DNA of 64,000 nt from positions 62,001-126,000 of the forward strand of contig QNQO01006953.1 in the NCBI GenBank assembly GCA_003290165.1, written 5' to 3'. Of this stretch, positions 33,562 through 45,070 are shown one piece after another. Position 1 is the first letter of the stretch. Each line of letters opens with the position of its first letter. Position numbers and translations under genes: made by a program. The notes under the pieces are model-generated. The model had not been told where the DNA came from, did no database searches, and was given only the letters and a program-made list of their open reading frames with translations. The stretch is from Berberis thunbergii. Lineage: Eukaryota; Streptophyta; Magnoliopsida; Ranunculales; Berberidaceae.

Positions 33562-35400
33562 TCTGACTTATATTGCACAAAAAAATTTAGTTAGGAGACA
33601 TTGACATCTTTACTACACTTTGCTATTTGATGTGAATTGGTAATTCAAAAATATTCAAATAGAGTGTAAAAAACGAGTAAGTTAAATTCCAATAGGAATA
33701 TGACTTCTACAACTAGACTATGATTTTTTTAATGCCTCAACCAAAGGGGACTTTTTCATGCACATCACAAAGTTGAAACTTGTGAAGACGACGATGAAGA
33801 TGAAGATGAGGAACAATAAAATATAACATTATAAACAAATAAGTAAAATGCGAGAATCGTAAAGAAATGAAAATATAAACCTTGACGATAAACCATTTGA
33901 ACATAAATTTGCAGGAATTTAAGAAATTGAAAAAGATTTACAAGATAAATTTGTATGTGGATATGTTTGTTGGGAGGTGTATTTACAAATGAGGAGTCAT
34001 ATTTATAGGCTCAAGGGTGGTTTTATAAGTAAATAACTTCCTTATCCAAAATTCAAATCCTATAACTAAAAGGTCCACGTCATCTTGGGTTTTAGGATCC
34101 CTAGGACAAATAAGTCTAATTCAGTTGTGCGAATTTGGGCTTAATTATGCAAACCCATTTTTGTTTAACCGGGTCATGGATATCTTACTCGAATCCAAAA
34201 AATTAGATTTTAGCCCAAGCACTTTTATATCACTCCATTATTTCTCAAAGATGAATCTTAATAGTGCAACAAAATACACATGAGAGATACTCTAACTCCC
34301 TTCTTTCTCGAATATGAATCTTAATAGTGCAACGAAATACACATGAGAGATGCTCTGAGGGCCAAGGGTGTTAGAATGCTAGAGGTGGTCATTGAAATAA
34401 AACTTCACAATATGAAAGAAAAAAAAAAGTGACTTACATAAAAATAATAATACTCAATTGGATAAGTCATAAACTCCATTTGGTTAGCCATAAATTTATT
34501 ACCTAATCTTTATTATTGTTTTTGTGTTTACTCAATTTTTTCTCTTTTATGCTCTTGGATAATTTCTTTGTATAAACTAAAATTTCTTTATTATGCTCGC
34601 CGATATTGTCTATCATGTTAATCACATTTACAAGTTATGAACTCGTCATCTTAAAATATGCATCAAAATGTTTTTTGTATTTAACGGAAATCATTTTTTT
34701 CTTTTATTTTTCATCATCTTGGTCATTAATTAGGATGATGCAATAGAGAAATCAACATGAGCTATCCATTTAGGAGGAATTGATTAAAAAAAAAAAACCT
34801 CACACATAATTTTATTATTATTATTATTATTATCTCCCTCAAAATGTTCTCTCTGCTTGATCAACCCATTATCAATAATTTAAACTTCAAAATCATTATT
34901 TTATAGTATATAGAATTTTTTTTTTAAAAGAATACATTAATTTCATGTAAAAATTAATTTTAAAAGACACTTATTATGTTTCTCGATAAGTTGTAATATC
35001 TTGTCGTTGCATATTTATTTGTGAAAAGATAACTTCAAAATTTACTACATGCACTTTTGAATATTTACCAAACAACAATGAATTAAACTTGAAGTTTGTG
35101 GTAAATTTATATGCTTTGAAATCATTTGTCATACAACTATAAATTTTGTATCATTTTGTTAATTTCCAATTACAACATCTTGAGATGTTTTAAACCAACA
35201 CTTGCAAAAACAACTTATCATCGACAGATGTAAAACTCAAACCTGATATTGACCACTTATTTCTTACTTGAGAAATAAAGATTCTGAAACCTAAAGTAGA
35301 TTGGATAGAATAATAGCCTATCAAGGGAAGAAAAGTTCAATCCAGTTTGATTGTTACAAAATAAAATTGTCGACCAAACTTACACATTCATCTACTCATA
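33562..35400. other. AT-rich non-coding with minor repeats
   Basis: No gene recognised. Minor repeats are an (ATT)n run near 34810-34831 and a 63-bp-spaced duplicate of ATGAATCTTAATAGTGCAAC at 34252 and 34315. Confidence 0.4.
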
Positions 35401-35406
35401 TGCCTT

Positions 35407-35748
35407 AGGGTTGAAAACCTAATTGACGGTTCGATTTTTTTCCCAAACCAAGAACCAAACCGACTTTTATCAGTTTCAATTTTTTTAAATCGAAACAAAC
35501 ATTTAGGAAAATGAACCAAAACGATTTCAAATTTATGTAAACCGAAAATTGAACCAACTGTCTGAAACCGAAATATAATATATATTATTTATTAAATATA
35601 TTTTCCCGGTTCGGTCTTGTCAGTTAAAATCAACCGAACCAACCATATCGACTTTAAATTTTTTAAAACCGAAACCAAACAGAACCGATCCTAAACTGAA
35701 CCAATCAATTTGGTCAATTTAGTCGATTTTTTTTTGTTCAACCTTAAC
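35407..35748. repeat. GAACCG-rich MITE-like repeat
   Basis: It is rich in AAACCGA and CGGTT motifs like the secure element at 11264-11612. Its ends look like TAGGGTTGAA and TTCAACCTTA, but no clean 8-bp duplication was found. Confidence 0.5.
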
Positions 35749-36201
35749 TAGTCTTGATTGGTGTTATGTAACATATGAGGGGTATATATAGAGTTGGACT
35801 TAAATTTCATTAATAGTAAAAATGCTTAACCCAATCTCATTCCACCAATATTGTTGGTTAAATTGGATTACACTTGAAAAGGTAACAAGGCTCCAACTTT
35901 TTGACACAACCATTTCGGCTAAAGGACACCACCAACCCCTACTTTCTGAAAGACACCACCACCTTTTTATTGGACACCACCAATATAAACTTGTTTCCTC
36001 TAATTTCTCTCACTTCTACCTTTATTTTAATTGTTTTTTCCTCATGAAAACCACCATCCCTGCACCACCCCGCCGCTGGCGGCACCGCTTCACCCGGTTT
36101 GTCCTTTAGTCGACCACACGTTGTCTCTTCCCTCTTATTTTCTTCTTCTTTTATTCCTATGTTCTTTTTTTTTCTTCTTCTTCTCATCTATTCCTCTTCT
36201 T

Positions 36202-36360
36202 TCCTTTGCCCTCGAACAAGCTCCTCTACTCGTGGGAACATTCTCGAGGGCAAAAAAAGTTTGGCCCTCGCATAGGCTCCTACGAGTGGAGAGCCCCATG
36301 CACAGAGGTTTGTGATAGTAGGGGTTCTCCACTCGTAGGAACCTGCTTGAGGGCAAAGGA
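36202..36360. repeat. Inverted repeat with TTTGCCCTC ends
   Basis: CCTTTGCCCTCGAACAAGCT (36204 on) is mirrored by AGGAACCTGCTTGAGGGCAA near 36337-36356, with CTCGTGGGAAC/GTTCTCCACTCGTAGG blocks nearer the centre. It could be a small foldback element. No target duplication was identified. Confidence 0.55.
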
Positions 36361-36591
36361 AAAAAAAAGATGAAGAAGATAAGAATGAGGCGGAGGCGGG
36401 AAGGGACGATCGGAGGGCTGGGAAAAAACAAAGAATAACAATAACAATAACAAATGAGAAGAAGAAGCAGAAGAAGAGAAAAGAAGTGGTGCAACCAGCT
36501 GTGGCGAGCCATGTTGTGCGACTGGCTGTGTAATATGTTATTATGTCCATATAAATACACTGGTGGAGATAGCATTTTGTGAATGAAGTCA

Positions 36592-36990
36592 AAATACAAT
36601 AATATGTTATTATGTTACAGATTGTGTAATATGTTATTATGGCCAATGGTAGCCTGGTTGGATGGTTAAGGTTGTGGTGGTTTAACTCCCATGTCTTGGG
36701 TTCTATACTCACCGGCGGCATGCTCGCATTTCAAAAAATAATATGTTATTATTACTGTAATATGTTATCATGTTACAATTATTACTATAATATGTTAGAG
36801 TAATTTGTTATTATGTTGTTACAGATTGTGTATTATGTTTATTATGTTACAGATTGTGTTTATTATGTTATGTTGTAATATGTTATTACGCTACAGTTTG
36901 TGTTTATTATGCTATAGATTGTGTTTATTATGTTACAAATTGTATTGTAATATGTTACGAATTATGTTGTAACATGGAGTTAGAGTACTA
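36592..36990. repeat. Imperfect short tandem repeats (TAATATGTTATTATG / ACAGATTGTG)
   Basis: Many irregular copies of TAATATGTTATTATG and TTACAGATTGTGT follow one another. The array is interrupted by a SINE at 36641-36738. Confidence 0.75.
36641..36738 (+). mobile_element. tRNA-derived SINE copy
   Basis: It starts GGCCAATGGTAGCCTGGTTG and has an A-box-like TAGCCTGGTTGG. A middle part with CCCATGTCTTGGGTT follows, and it ends GCATTTCAAAAAA. It is flanked by 14-bp direct repeats TAATATGTTATTAT (36627-36640 and 36739-36752). These lie in a repetitive host, so the duplication is less conclusive here. Confidence 0.75.
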
Positions 36991-37200
36991 TGTTGTATTG
37001 AGTAATTTATACCTATTAGATTTTCAAAATACTTGATCAACAGATCGAGCATGCTGATCCCATCCGTCCCGAACCCTTATGGGATGGGATGAGGTATATC
37101 TCGTCCCGATCCCGAATGAAATAATAAGTCGGTGTTACATGGTGCAACAAAGTCGAAACATCCTAAAACACTAGTGCAACCAAACCAAATAGGATGGTGA

Positions 37201-38070
37201 TTGATGCCAAAAACCGACATTAATGTCGTTGCATGATTTTCGACATCAATCAAAGAAATATTAGTTGTTTCTATTTATTTTTTCCTCCAACCTGCAATAC
37301 ATTCTTCAGTAATGCATAGTGGAAGTAGGGGTTATTGACTACTTCACTTGGATTAGAAAACAATATTTGATTTCCAACTTAAAGAATAAAAAGAATAGCA
37401 AAATAATGGATGGCGAAAATAAATATTAAACTAAAAGTTAAAGAACAAAGATAAAACTTACTTCTTCAAGGAACACTTTTCTCCCAAGTAAAAATATAAA
37501 GCCAAGAACTACAACTAAAAAACTCTGTAAAAAAAACTATCAAAGAAAAAACTATCCCTTATGAACTCCATGTATGGGGTTTTTATAGGTAATAAGGGTT
37601 TGAGTGAAACAAGGAAATATGGTTTGAGTTAAACAGTGAAACATGGTTGAATGAAATAATGAATGGTTGAGTAAAACAAGGAATGGTTGAGTGAAACAAG
37701 GAAACATGGTTTGAGTTAAACAATGAAACATGGTTGAATGAAACAAGGAATGGTTGAGTGAAACAAGGAATGGTGTTGGAGTTGAATAAAGAAACATGTC
37801 TTGTAGAGATTTTTTATGATAAAGTTGACCATGTGGACGTCCAAATCTTCATATCGATTTTCTCAAGATTTGTAGTTGTTGTTGCTTTGTGGGCTTGACT
37901 TCATGGGTTTTGAGATTGAAATTCTTTAATCCTAATGAATGCATTTGAATTCCCATTGGGCCTTCTAGTTGATGAATATAGCCTTATTGTGCCACTTTAT
38001 GCATAATTTGATATTTGTGTTTGAATTCCTACAAAATGCACAAAATACATGTAATGAGATAATAAAAATC
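37201..38070 (-). repeat. 3' LTR of the Athila-like element, truncated at its 5' side
   Basis: It matches 44021-44870 closely, including repeated AACAAGGAATGGTTGAG motifs. It lacks the outermost part present at 44871-44962, because the internal deletion runs into it. Confidence 0.88.
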
Positions 38071-38080
38071 TCTATACTGC

Positions 38081-38535
38081 AATAGGGATTTGATTGTATC
38101 CAGAATATCCATCCAAAAAACAATAGTAAGGATGACCCACTAACCTCTCAAGCATCTGATCAATAAAGGGAAGGGGAAAGTGATCCTTTCTGAGTATTAG
38201 AGTTCAACTTACGATAATCAATGCATACTCTCCATACCTTTTTCACTATTTGTGGCACAAGTTCCTTGTTCTCATTTTCAACGACTGTAATTCCTGACTT
38301 CTTAGGAACCACATGGACTGGGCTAACCCTTTGGCTATCAGAGATAGCATAGATGATGTTTGCATCCAGGAGTTTCAACATTTGGATGTTTTGGTTTCAT
38401 CTTCCAAATAAATATGATGCTCATAGACAATAGGGTCAACACCCTTGATATCATGAATATTTCAAGCAATGGCTGACTTGTGAGCTTTAAGGACCTCCAA
38501 CAACTTGTCACTGTGTTCCTCAGTGAGATCTGAGG
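38081..38535 (-). pseudogene. Truncated reverse transcriptase of the Athila-like element
   Basis: The minus strand reads ANIIYAISDSQRVSPVHVVP, then WRVCIDYRKLNSNTQK. After a one-base shift it reads DHFPLPFIDQMLERLVG and CFLDGYSGYNQIPIA, where it stops at the deletion junction. This is the N-terminal third of a gypsy RT. The catalytic YVDD segment is deleted. Confidence 0.8.
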
Positions 38536-38677
38536 CAATAATCACTGGATAACTCTCCGCAGGACCGAGAAATGCATACCTCAATTCATTTGGTAAAGGC
38601 TTAAGTTCTAGTAATTTCTGAGTGCTTCTGGATGAGTCACTCTCTTGTGACTGTTCTCTAAATGAAGAAGATGAATA

Positions 38678-39460
38678 CTACTCTTCCTCATATTGGTAAC
38701 GTGATAATGGCTCAGATTCAGGTATATGCATTATGGGCACATTATCCAACATATTGTTGACATCTTCAATAGCCTCGTCCATATCTAGGTTCATACCAAA
38801 GTGTGAGAGACAACGAAGCAATACGTCATCTGGTGACGATTGAGCCATAGACTGAAAAGATCGGATAATACACACTTCTTCTTCCTCAATCATATCGAAA
38901 TCATCTCTCCTTTGCAAGGCCTTAAAAATATTCAATTCAGCTTTAAAGTTCCCAAAGAAAACACACATGTTATTGCTTCTACAGTTGATGTTAGCCTCCG
39001 TAGTTGCTAAGAAGGGTCGCCCTAAGATGACAAGAATTTGATTATTTGGGCTCGGGCTAGTGTCTAAGATGATAAAATCAACTGAATAATAGAGATCTGC
39101 AACTTGAACAATCACATCCAAAATTATTCCTCTAGGATATCGTTTTGACTCATCTGCTAACTTAAGAACTACCTTTGTTGGTTGCATCTTCTTTAACCCA
39201 AGTTCTAAATATATATGATAAGGTAAGAGATTTACACTCGCTCCTAAGTCGATCAAGGCACGACTGTCAAAGTTTTTTCCAATGAAACATGGTACAGTAG
39301 GGGTTCCTTGATCCCTGTACTTAATTACTCCAGTTTGTTGAATAAGCGATGTGGCATCGCTTGAAAGGCATGAAGTTTCAGGTACTTCCGTTTTTCTCTT
39401 TTTAGTACACATGTCCTTGAAAATTTTTGCATAGATTGGTACTTGCTGGATAGCAGACAA
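38678..39460 (-). pseudogene. Protease region of the Athila-like element
   Basis: A 260-codon open frame encodes the aspartic protease region. It begins with a pre-protease linker (QVPIYAKIFKDMCTKKRK), then TPTVPCFIGKNFDSRALIDL with the catalytic-site equivalent LIDLGASVNLLPY. Next come the flap and fold (KVVLKLADESKRYPRGIILD, VDFIILDT) and the motif ILGRPFLATTEANINC. An acidic spacer toward RT follows. The Asp-Leu-Gly-Ala-Ser form of the active site is usual in Athila-type elements. The frame is unusually well kept compared with its neighbours, but the element lacks the rest of pol. Confidence 0.8.
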
Positions 39461-39715
39461 AAGAGGGATGTTGATGTGTGCTCCTTAAAAAATCTCTAGT
39501 ATTTCTTGAAATTGCTTCTCTTTTTTGTTACCTAAAAGGGCTTTGGGAAAATGTGCCTTAGGTATATACTTTCTTGGCTCTACGGGAAGCTGAAAGGGTG
39601 GGTTTAAACCAGTTTGAGAAGAACCTTTAGTGTTCTCAATTGGTTTAGGAACGTTCTATTTGGAAATCACATCAGTTCTCTTGGGTTGTTCTATGTCATT
39701 ATCAATTGCTCGGCC

Positions 39716-40354
39716 CAGTGTTCTAAAAATCGGCCTAGGCACTAGAAGGTGGAAAACCGCTCAGATTAATGGTTGGGTGGGCAGTCTAGGCGGTTCTGGG
39801 CAGTCTGAGCGAGTCTGGGCAGTCTAGGCGGTCTGGGCAATTTTTATTTTTTTATTTTATTTTTTAATAAGTCTGATTGTGCCTCTTATTTTATTTTTAT
39901 TTTTTAGAAATAAACTATTTAATTATTTTGTATTCAGTATATGTCTAAATGTAGCAAAAGATGATTACTTAATAAAATTCTCAAAGGATATGCCGGTACA
40001 AATTTTACTAATGTAGATTTTATCAAACATGACTAAGGTTATTCATGCAATTTGAAGAAAAATAAAAGAGTAGGTTTGAATATTTGTCCAAAAATTCAAT
40101 TTTATATAAAGTACCCATCATTACCAACTTCAGTCATTTGAGTTTTAATAAATTTTGTTCATGATTGTTAGTTTTTCATGTTTTTAAATTTTGCATATGT
40201 ATATTGGCATTAAATTGGATGTAATTGATAATGTATTATGCTTAACTTTTGTAAATTATTAAAGTTATAATACAAAACCTAAGACCGCCTAGGCCCCTGG
40301 GTGCTAGGCATCTGCTCGCCGCCCGCCCAGCCCCTAGTGATTTTTAGAACACTG
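39716..40354. mobile_element. hAT-type MITE nested in the Athila-like element
   Basis: The termini are CAGTGTTCTAAAAATC and its exact complement (16 bp). The flanking octamers are GCTCGGCC (39708-39715) and GCTCGACC (40355-40362), one mismatch. Subterminal GGCAGTCTAGGCGGTC-like repeats lie on the left and CGCCTAGGC/GCCCGCCCAG on the right. The interior is AT-rich and non-coding. The length is 639 bp. The insertion interrupts the region between gag and protease. Confidence 0.88.
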
Positions 40355-40477
40355 GCTCGACCAGAACGAAGGGTGGTGACAACTTTAACTTCTCCATGTA
40401 AATCAACATTACTACCAATTTCATTGACATGGGCTTGCAGAACACCTTTTGGATTAGGGATGGGCTAACTGGGGAGT

Positions 40478-40890
40478 GTTCCTTTCTCCCTTCCCACACT
40501 CAAACTAGCGCAGAGATATGCCCTACACAAAGTGGAGTTGAGTATGGACTCCAATATGGCTTTCAAGTACCTTACTACTGACAAAGTCCCTCCATGGGAA
40601 GCAATCCATATAACTAGAAGGATCAAGGAAGTTTTAAACAAATTTGCAGGTTGTAGAATCATGCATGCAGTACAGGAAACAAACCAGGTGGTGGATAAAC
40701 TAGCAAAACTGTTACCAAGTCATGAGTTTGTTGAGATCATACCAAGTTCTTTTGCGGAAGATATTAAAAAGATTGTATTTGATGATGCTAGAGGTAGGAA
40801 GTATGCACGAATGTAACCAATTTGTTCGTTACTTATTTTTTTGTGGTCTGGGGAGCCCATATAAACCCCCATGCTTGCCTTTAAAAAAAA
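40478..40890 (+). pseudogene. LINE RNase H 3' fragment with A tail
   Basis: The plus strand is open to a stop near 40816: QRYALHKVELSMDSNMAF, then PPWEAIHITRRIKEVLNKF, VQETNQVVDKLAKLLP and EDIKKIVFDDARGR. This is the C-terminal part of a LINE-type RNase H (RVT_3). A short 3' UTR ends CTTGCCTTTAAAAAAAA at 40890. It lies opposite to and inside the gag linker of the Athila-like element, so it is a 5'-truncated LINE insertion. A target duplication was not found by eye. Confidence 0.65.
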
Positions 40891-42351
40891 TGTTGCAACT
40901 GTTGTTGAAGTTGGTGGATGGCTTGGGAATTAACAACATTAGTTGTCATTAATTGGTGCATCGTATCCTCCAATGATGGTTTTGAAGGTGGTAAATGAGC
41001 AACATATTGAGTTTGAGGTACCAAGTCCCGGAAGTTGCTAAATTGAGGTTGACCATAAGAATTATGAGGGACTGGTACCATAGGAAGGTTCACAGGCTGA
41101 TTTTGCCGGAATGAAAAAGGTCCTCCCTGTGGTGGATATTGATTCTGTTGCAACTGGTTAGATTGAGGTCCGTATTGAACCTGTCTAGGATAAGTGCGTG
41201 TGTTGTAGGCTTGTCCACTAGGTTTCCTAGGGTGTTGAAACCCAAGAGGATTCCCTGAACTTCTAGGTGGTTGTTCATAAAAATCATCACCATAAGAAAG
41301 GTTAGAGTGATGTCAATTTGCATATGTGTATGTTTGACCGAATGTGTTTGACTTACGTTCACTGTTGAATACACACACCTCTTCTGGAGGTTCATTGCCA
41401 ATTGAAGTTAAAGGGAAATCAGAATATATATGATATCTTTTGAGGCAAAATGTCCAAGGCTTACAAGTCTGCACTTTGGCTTCAGAGGTAGATTTTTTTC
41501 ACAATAGATTTCATTTCCTTAGCAAACTCCTTTAGGAATGTTTTGATGTCTGGTTCGAGATCTTCCTTTGGTACAAATAGACGTGATTTTCTAGAAGAAC
41601 TAGGTTTCTAGTCTCTATGGGCAGTCCATTGTCGAGAATCATCAGCAAGTTCACTTAGAAAGGTCTAAGCATCAATACCAGTTTTACGCATGAATTTCCT
41701 TTGGTGCATGGATTCGATCATATTTCTAGATTCGACAATCAATCCATTATAGAAACTTTGCACTAGCACTCGTGTTTCAAAGCCATGATGGGGGCACTTG
41801 ATGAGTAAATCTTGAAAGCGATCCCATGCTTCATAAAAAAGTTCATCATGTGTTTGAGTAAACTCCTCAATTTCTCTTCTAATTTCTATGGTCTTTCTCA
41901 TGGGGAAGTACTTCGCTAGAAACTTTCTAACTAAATCCTCCCATGATTTAATGGAATTGGCAAGGAGGGAATTTAGCCATGAGGTGGCCCAATCATCAAG
42001 AGAAAAAGGAAACAAAAGTCGGACATTTTCTTCATCTATACTTTGGTTCTTAAAAGTACTACAAACTTCAAGAAACTTTCCAAGATGGACATATGGACTT
42101 TCTCAATCATGCCCATGAAACTTTGGCAACATATTAATAATAGCTGGTCTAATATCAAATTGAGATGTCGTGATAGGGGGCAGCTCAATGCATCCATGCA
42201 CATTAGCAGCAAAGGGAACATTGTATCCCCAAATTGGACGTTTTTCCATTTTAGTGTTGATTGGAGAGTAAAGGAAGGTAGGTGGAGATGAGTGTGGTGA
42301 ATAAGCAAAAAGTGGATTAGGGTGGCTAGAAAAATTTTGGGTACGAACCAA
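40891..42351 (-). pseudogene. gag of the Athila-like element
   Basis: The minus strand opens near 42351 (MVRTQNFSSHPNPLFA), continues NVHGCIELPPITTSQFDIRP to a TGA near 42105, then SPYVHLGKFLEVCSTF. The capsid core (42015-41665) reads RLLFPFSLDDWATSWLNSL, SWEDLVRKFLAKYFP and YEAWDRFQDLLIKCPHHGF, typical of plant retrotransposon gag. A Gln/Pro-rich linker follows (41153-40891; NQYPPQGGPFSFRQNQ). At least one stop and frameshifts separate the parts. Confidence 0.8.
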
Positions 42352-44001
42352 GCGTTTGTTGGGTCATTCTCAAACTTTCATGAAAGGAAAAAAATGGATT
42401 GGAAATATGACAGTGACAAAGCATAAGATCAAGTATCCATAGACGAATGCTAAGAAGACATACACAAGCAACAATCACTTCTGAACCACACAAATTCCAA
42501 ATCTAAGCAAACAACGTTTTAATGGGATTTTATCTTGTTAATCTGTGAGGGACAAGATTGATTGAAACCAGCGGACGTTACGCTGTTATCTATTATTGTC
42601 TGATTAGATATGGTGCTAACAAATGATTCTAAAAGGTTGTATCCAATAGTACAAAGTCCAAAATCAGGAGGTCGGAGTTACGCTTGCAAGAAGTCGGATT
42701 ATTGCACAAGTATAGGAGATCACGTGATCTAATTAAGAACTGTACTCGTGCTACCGCTCTGTAGACCGATGATATGAGAACGGTGTGTGTCAAATACGTA
42801 CTTAGGGTATGTATTCCTAGCCAAAAATGTTAGTTACACCACGTCCTTCTGCGGTCTGCAGCTTACTAATGACTTGGCTTACCGGGTGAGTTATCCATGT
42901 GGCAGTATCCTCTCGAAGTTCATTGAATGATTAAACCCAACATCACGTTTTGCTTTAGTCAACACAAAATTCAGCATAATAACCTAGGTCTTAGTTGTCC
43001 TATGAACACTTACCTAGTTGGCTCTAATCTTAGTTGATTTTATTATGTGCCTTGGTTTCACCCAGCTGAAGTGATGATGTGGGCAATGAAATCCCACCAG
43101 TTTAAAAAACAGGGCTAGGTTTTCCATCTCAGTTTATGGTAGTTTATTAACGTAAGCAACAACGCGGTTCGTTAAGATGCAGAAATGTAAACATATACCA
43201 AGCAATGTCCAATCGATTTCCACTCAACACCCAAGCCACTAAAACAATGTGTCTGAAAGAGATACTTACTAACTTGTGAACTTGGACACAAAGTCTCCAC
43301 CGTGGGAGTAGAGAGAATTGTTATTTGAGAGTTACTCCTCCTAGATTCAAGCAATTGTTCTCTCCCCCACAACACCACTGGTTGTCCACTACAAAAAAAA
43401 ATTAGGCATTTTCAATTTATTTTATTTCTGACTTCGATTGCTATCTAAATAAATAAACACACAATCAAACAATTACACATGCAAAGATGTTTAATGGTCT
43501 TGGTCAAAAAGTCAAAATTAAAATGTTTTTTAAAGTGAATTAAATCTAACATAAAACTAACAATCAACCTAATGCTAAAATAATGCCTAACTATTACAAA
43601 TTGCACTCGACCATTTGAGGCATATTAAAAAAAGTTAATAAAGAATAAACTCTGTTCCTCACTAAAAACTACAAACAAAAAATAAAAAGTCTTCAAGCAA
43701 GTCTTAGGCAATTTTTCAGCTTTATCATCCACGAATTTGTTCAACAAGCATCCGACATAAAAAAAATCTGAAAAAAATTATGGAAATTCAGGGGAATATC
43801 ACGAAATTTGCTGTAAAAATTTCACGTTAAACGGACAATGTTTGAGCCGTCTGCTGCTGCGTTGTTTTCCGTTATATGCTGAAAATTACCCAAAAAAAGC
43901 ATAAAGATGACAAAAAAAAGGAAAAAAATTAAAGAAATTAAAAATATTCTCTATTGTCACCAAAGTTGTATCTTCAATAATGTCTTCCTTCACCAAGTGA
44001 T
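42352..44001 (-). other. Leader of the Athila-like element between primer site and gag
   Basis: About 1.6 kb without a convincing ORF. A long untranslated leader is normal for Athila-type elements. Confidence 0.5.
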
Positions 44002-44015
44002 GTGCAACGACGCCA
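44002..44015 (-). other. Primer binding site, tRNA-Asp type
   Basis: Minus strand TGGCGTCGTTGCAC lies five bases inside the 5' LTR. It differs from the usual tRNA-Asp site TGGCGCCGTTGCC at few positions. Confidence 0.7.
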
Positions 44016-44020
44016 TTCGT

Positions 44021-44962
44021 TTGATGCCAAAAATCGACATTAATGTCGTTGCATGATTTTCGACATCAATCAAATAAATATTAGTTGTTTCTATTTATTT
44101 TTTCCTTCAACTTACAATACATTCTTTAATAATGCACAGTAAAAGTAGGGGTTATCGACTACTTCACTTGGATTATAAGACAATATTTGATTTTAAGAAT
44201 AAAAAAATAGCAAAATAATGGATGGTGAAAATAAATATTAAATAAAAGTTAAAGAACAAAGAAAAACAAAGATAAAACTTAGTTCTTCAATGGAACACTT
44301 TTCTCTCAAGTAAAATTATAAAGCCAAAAACTCTATAAAAAAAACTATCAAAGAAAAAACTATCCCTAATTAACTCCATGTATGAGGTTTTTATAGGTAA
44401 AAAGGGTTTGAGTGAAACAAGAAAATATGGTTTGAGTTAAACAGTGAATTATGGTTGAATGAAATAAGGAATGGTTGAGTGAACAAATAAACATGATTTG
44501 AGTTAAACAATGAAACATGATTGAATGAAACAAGGAATGGTTGAGTGAAACAAATAATGATATTGGAGGTGAATAAGGAAACATGTTTTGTAGAGATTTT
44601 TTTTTATGATAAAATTGCCATATGGACTTCATGTTAATTTTTTCGAGATCCGTAGTTATTGTTGTTTTGTGGGATTGACTTCATGGGTCTTGAGATTGAA
44701 ATTCTTTAATCCCGATGAATGCATTTGAATTCCCATTGGGCCTTCCAATTGATGAATTTAGCCTTATTGTGCCACTTTATGCATAATTTGAGATTTGTGC
44801 TTGAATTCCTACAAAATGCACAAAATACACGTAATGAGATATTTTTATTTAATAATTAAACTTAACAATTGTATATTTAGGAGGCGTAAAATCGATGTTT
44901 TTTGTGCTTATAAGATGATACACTTAACTCCCTTTTGAGTTTTTGTCTTCCAACCCTCATCA
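44021..44962 (-). repeat. 5' LTR of the Athila-like element
   Basis: On the minus strand it starts TGATGAGGGTTGG and ends GGCATCAA, and it is flanked by the duplication GGTGA at 44963-44967. It is the complete LTR of the pair. Confidence 0.85.
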
Positions 44963-44967
44963 GGTGA

Positions 44968-45029
44968 GGCGTAACCATTTAAAAGGGTGCTCAGAGATTA
45001 GCATAAAACTGCCTTAAAACCAAATATTT

Positions 45030-45070
<41 letters not shown>

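Larger units (their letters stand above)
37201..44962 (-). mobile_element. Athila-like Ty3/gypsy deletion derivative
   Basis: Two direct LTR copies (37201-38070 and 44021-44962) flank a minus-strand gag, protease and truncated RT. Perfect 5-bp duplications GGTGA lie at 37196-37200 and 44963-44967. The primer site TGGCGTCGTTGCAC (minus strand, from 44015 down) fits tRNA-Asp. Most of RT, RNase H, integrase, the polypurine tract and about 70-90 bp of the 3' LTR start are missing, lost in one deletion ending near 38070-38081. A hAT-type MITE and a LINE fragment are nested inside. It cannot move by itself. It ends about 0.9 kb upstream of the SOV start codon. Confidence 0.88.

Noticed and set aside
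36031..36721. Several overlapping frames of 90-177 codons
   Set aside because: They arise from CTT/TTC microsatellite and tandem-repeat DNA and overlap a SINE. No recognised domain.
37552..37797. Repeat-like minus-strand peptide (also at 44366-44632)
   Set aside because: It is translation of tandem AACAAGGAATGGTTGAG motifs inside both LTRs, so it is non-coding LTR sequence.
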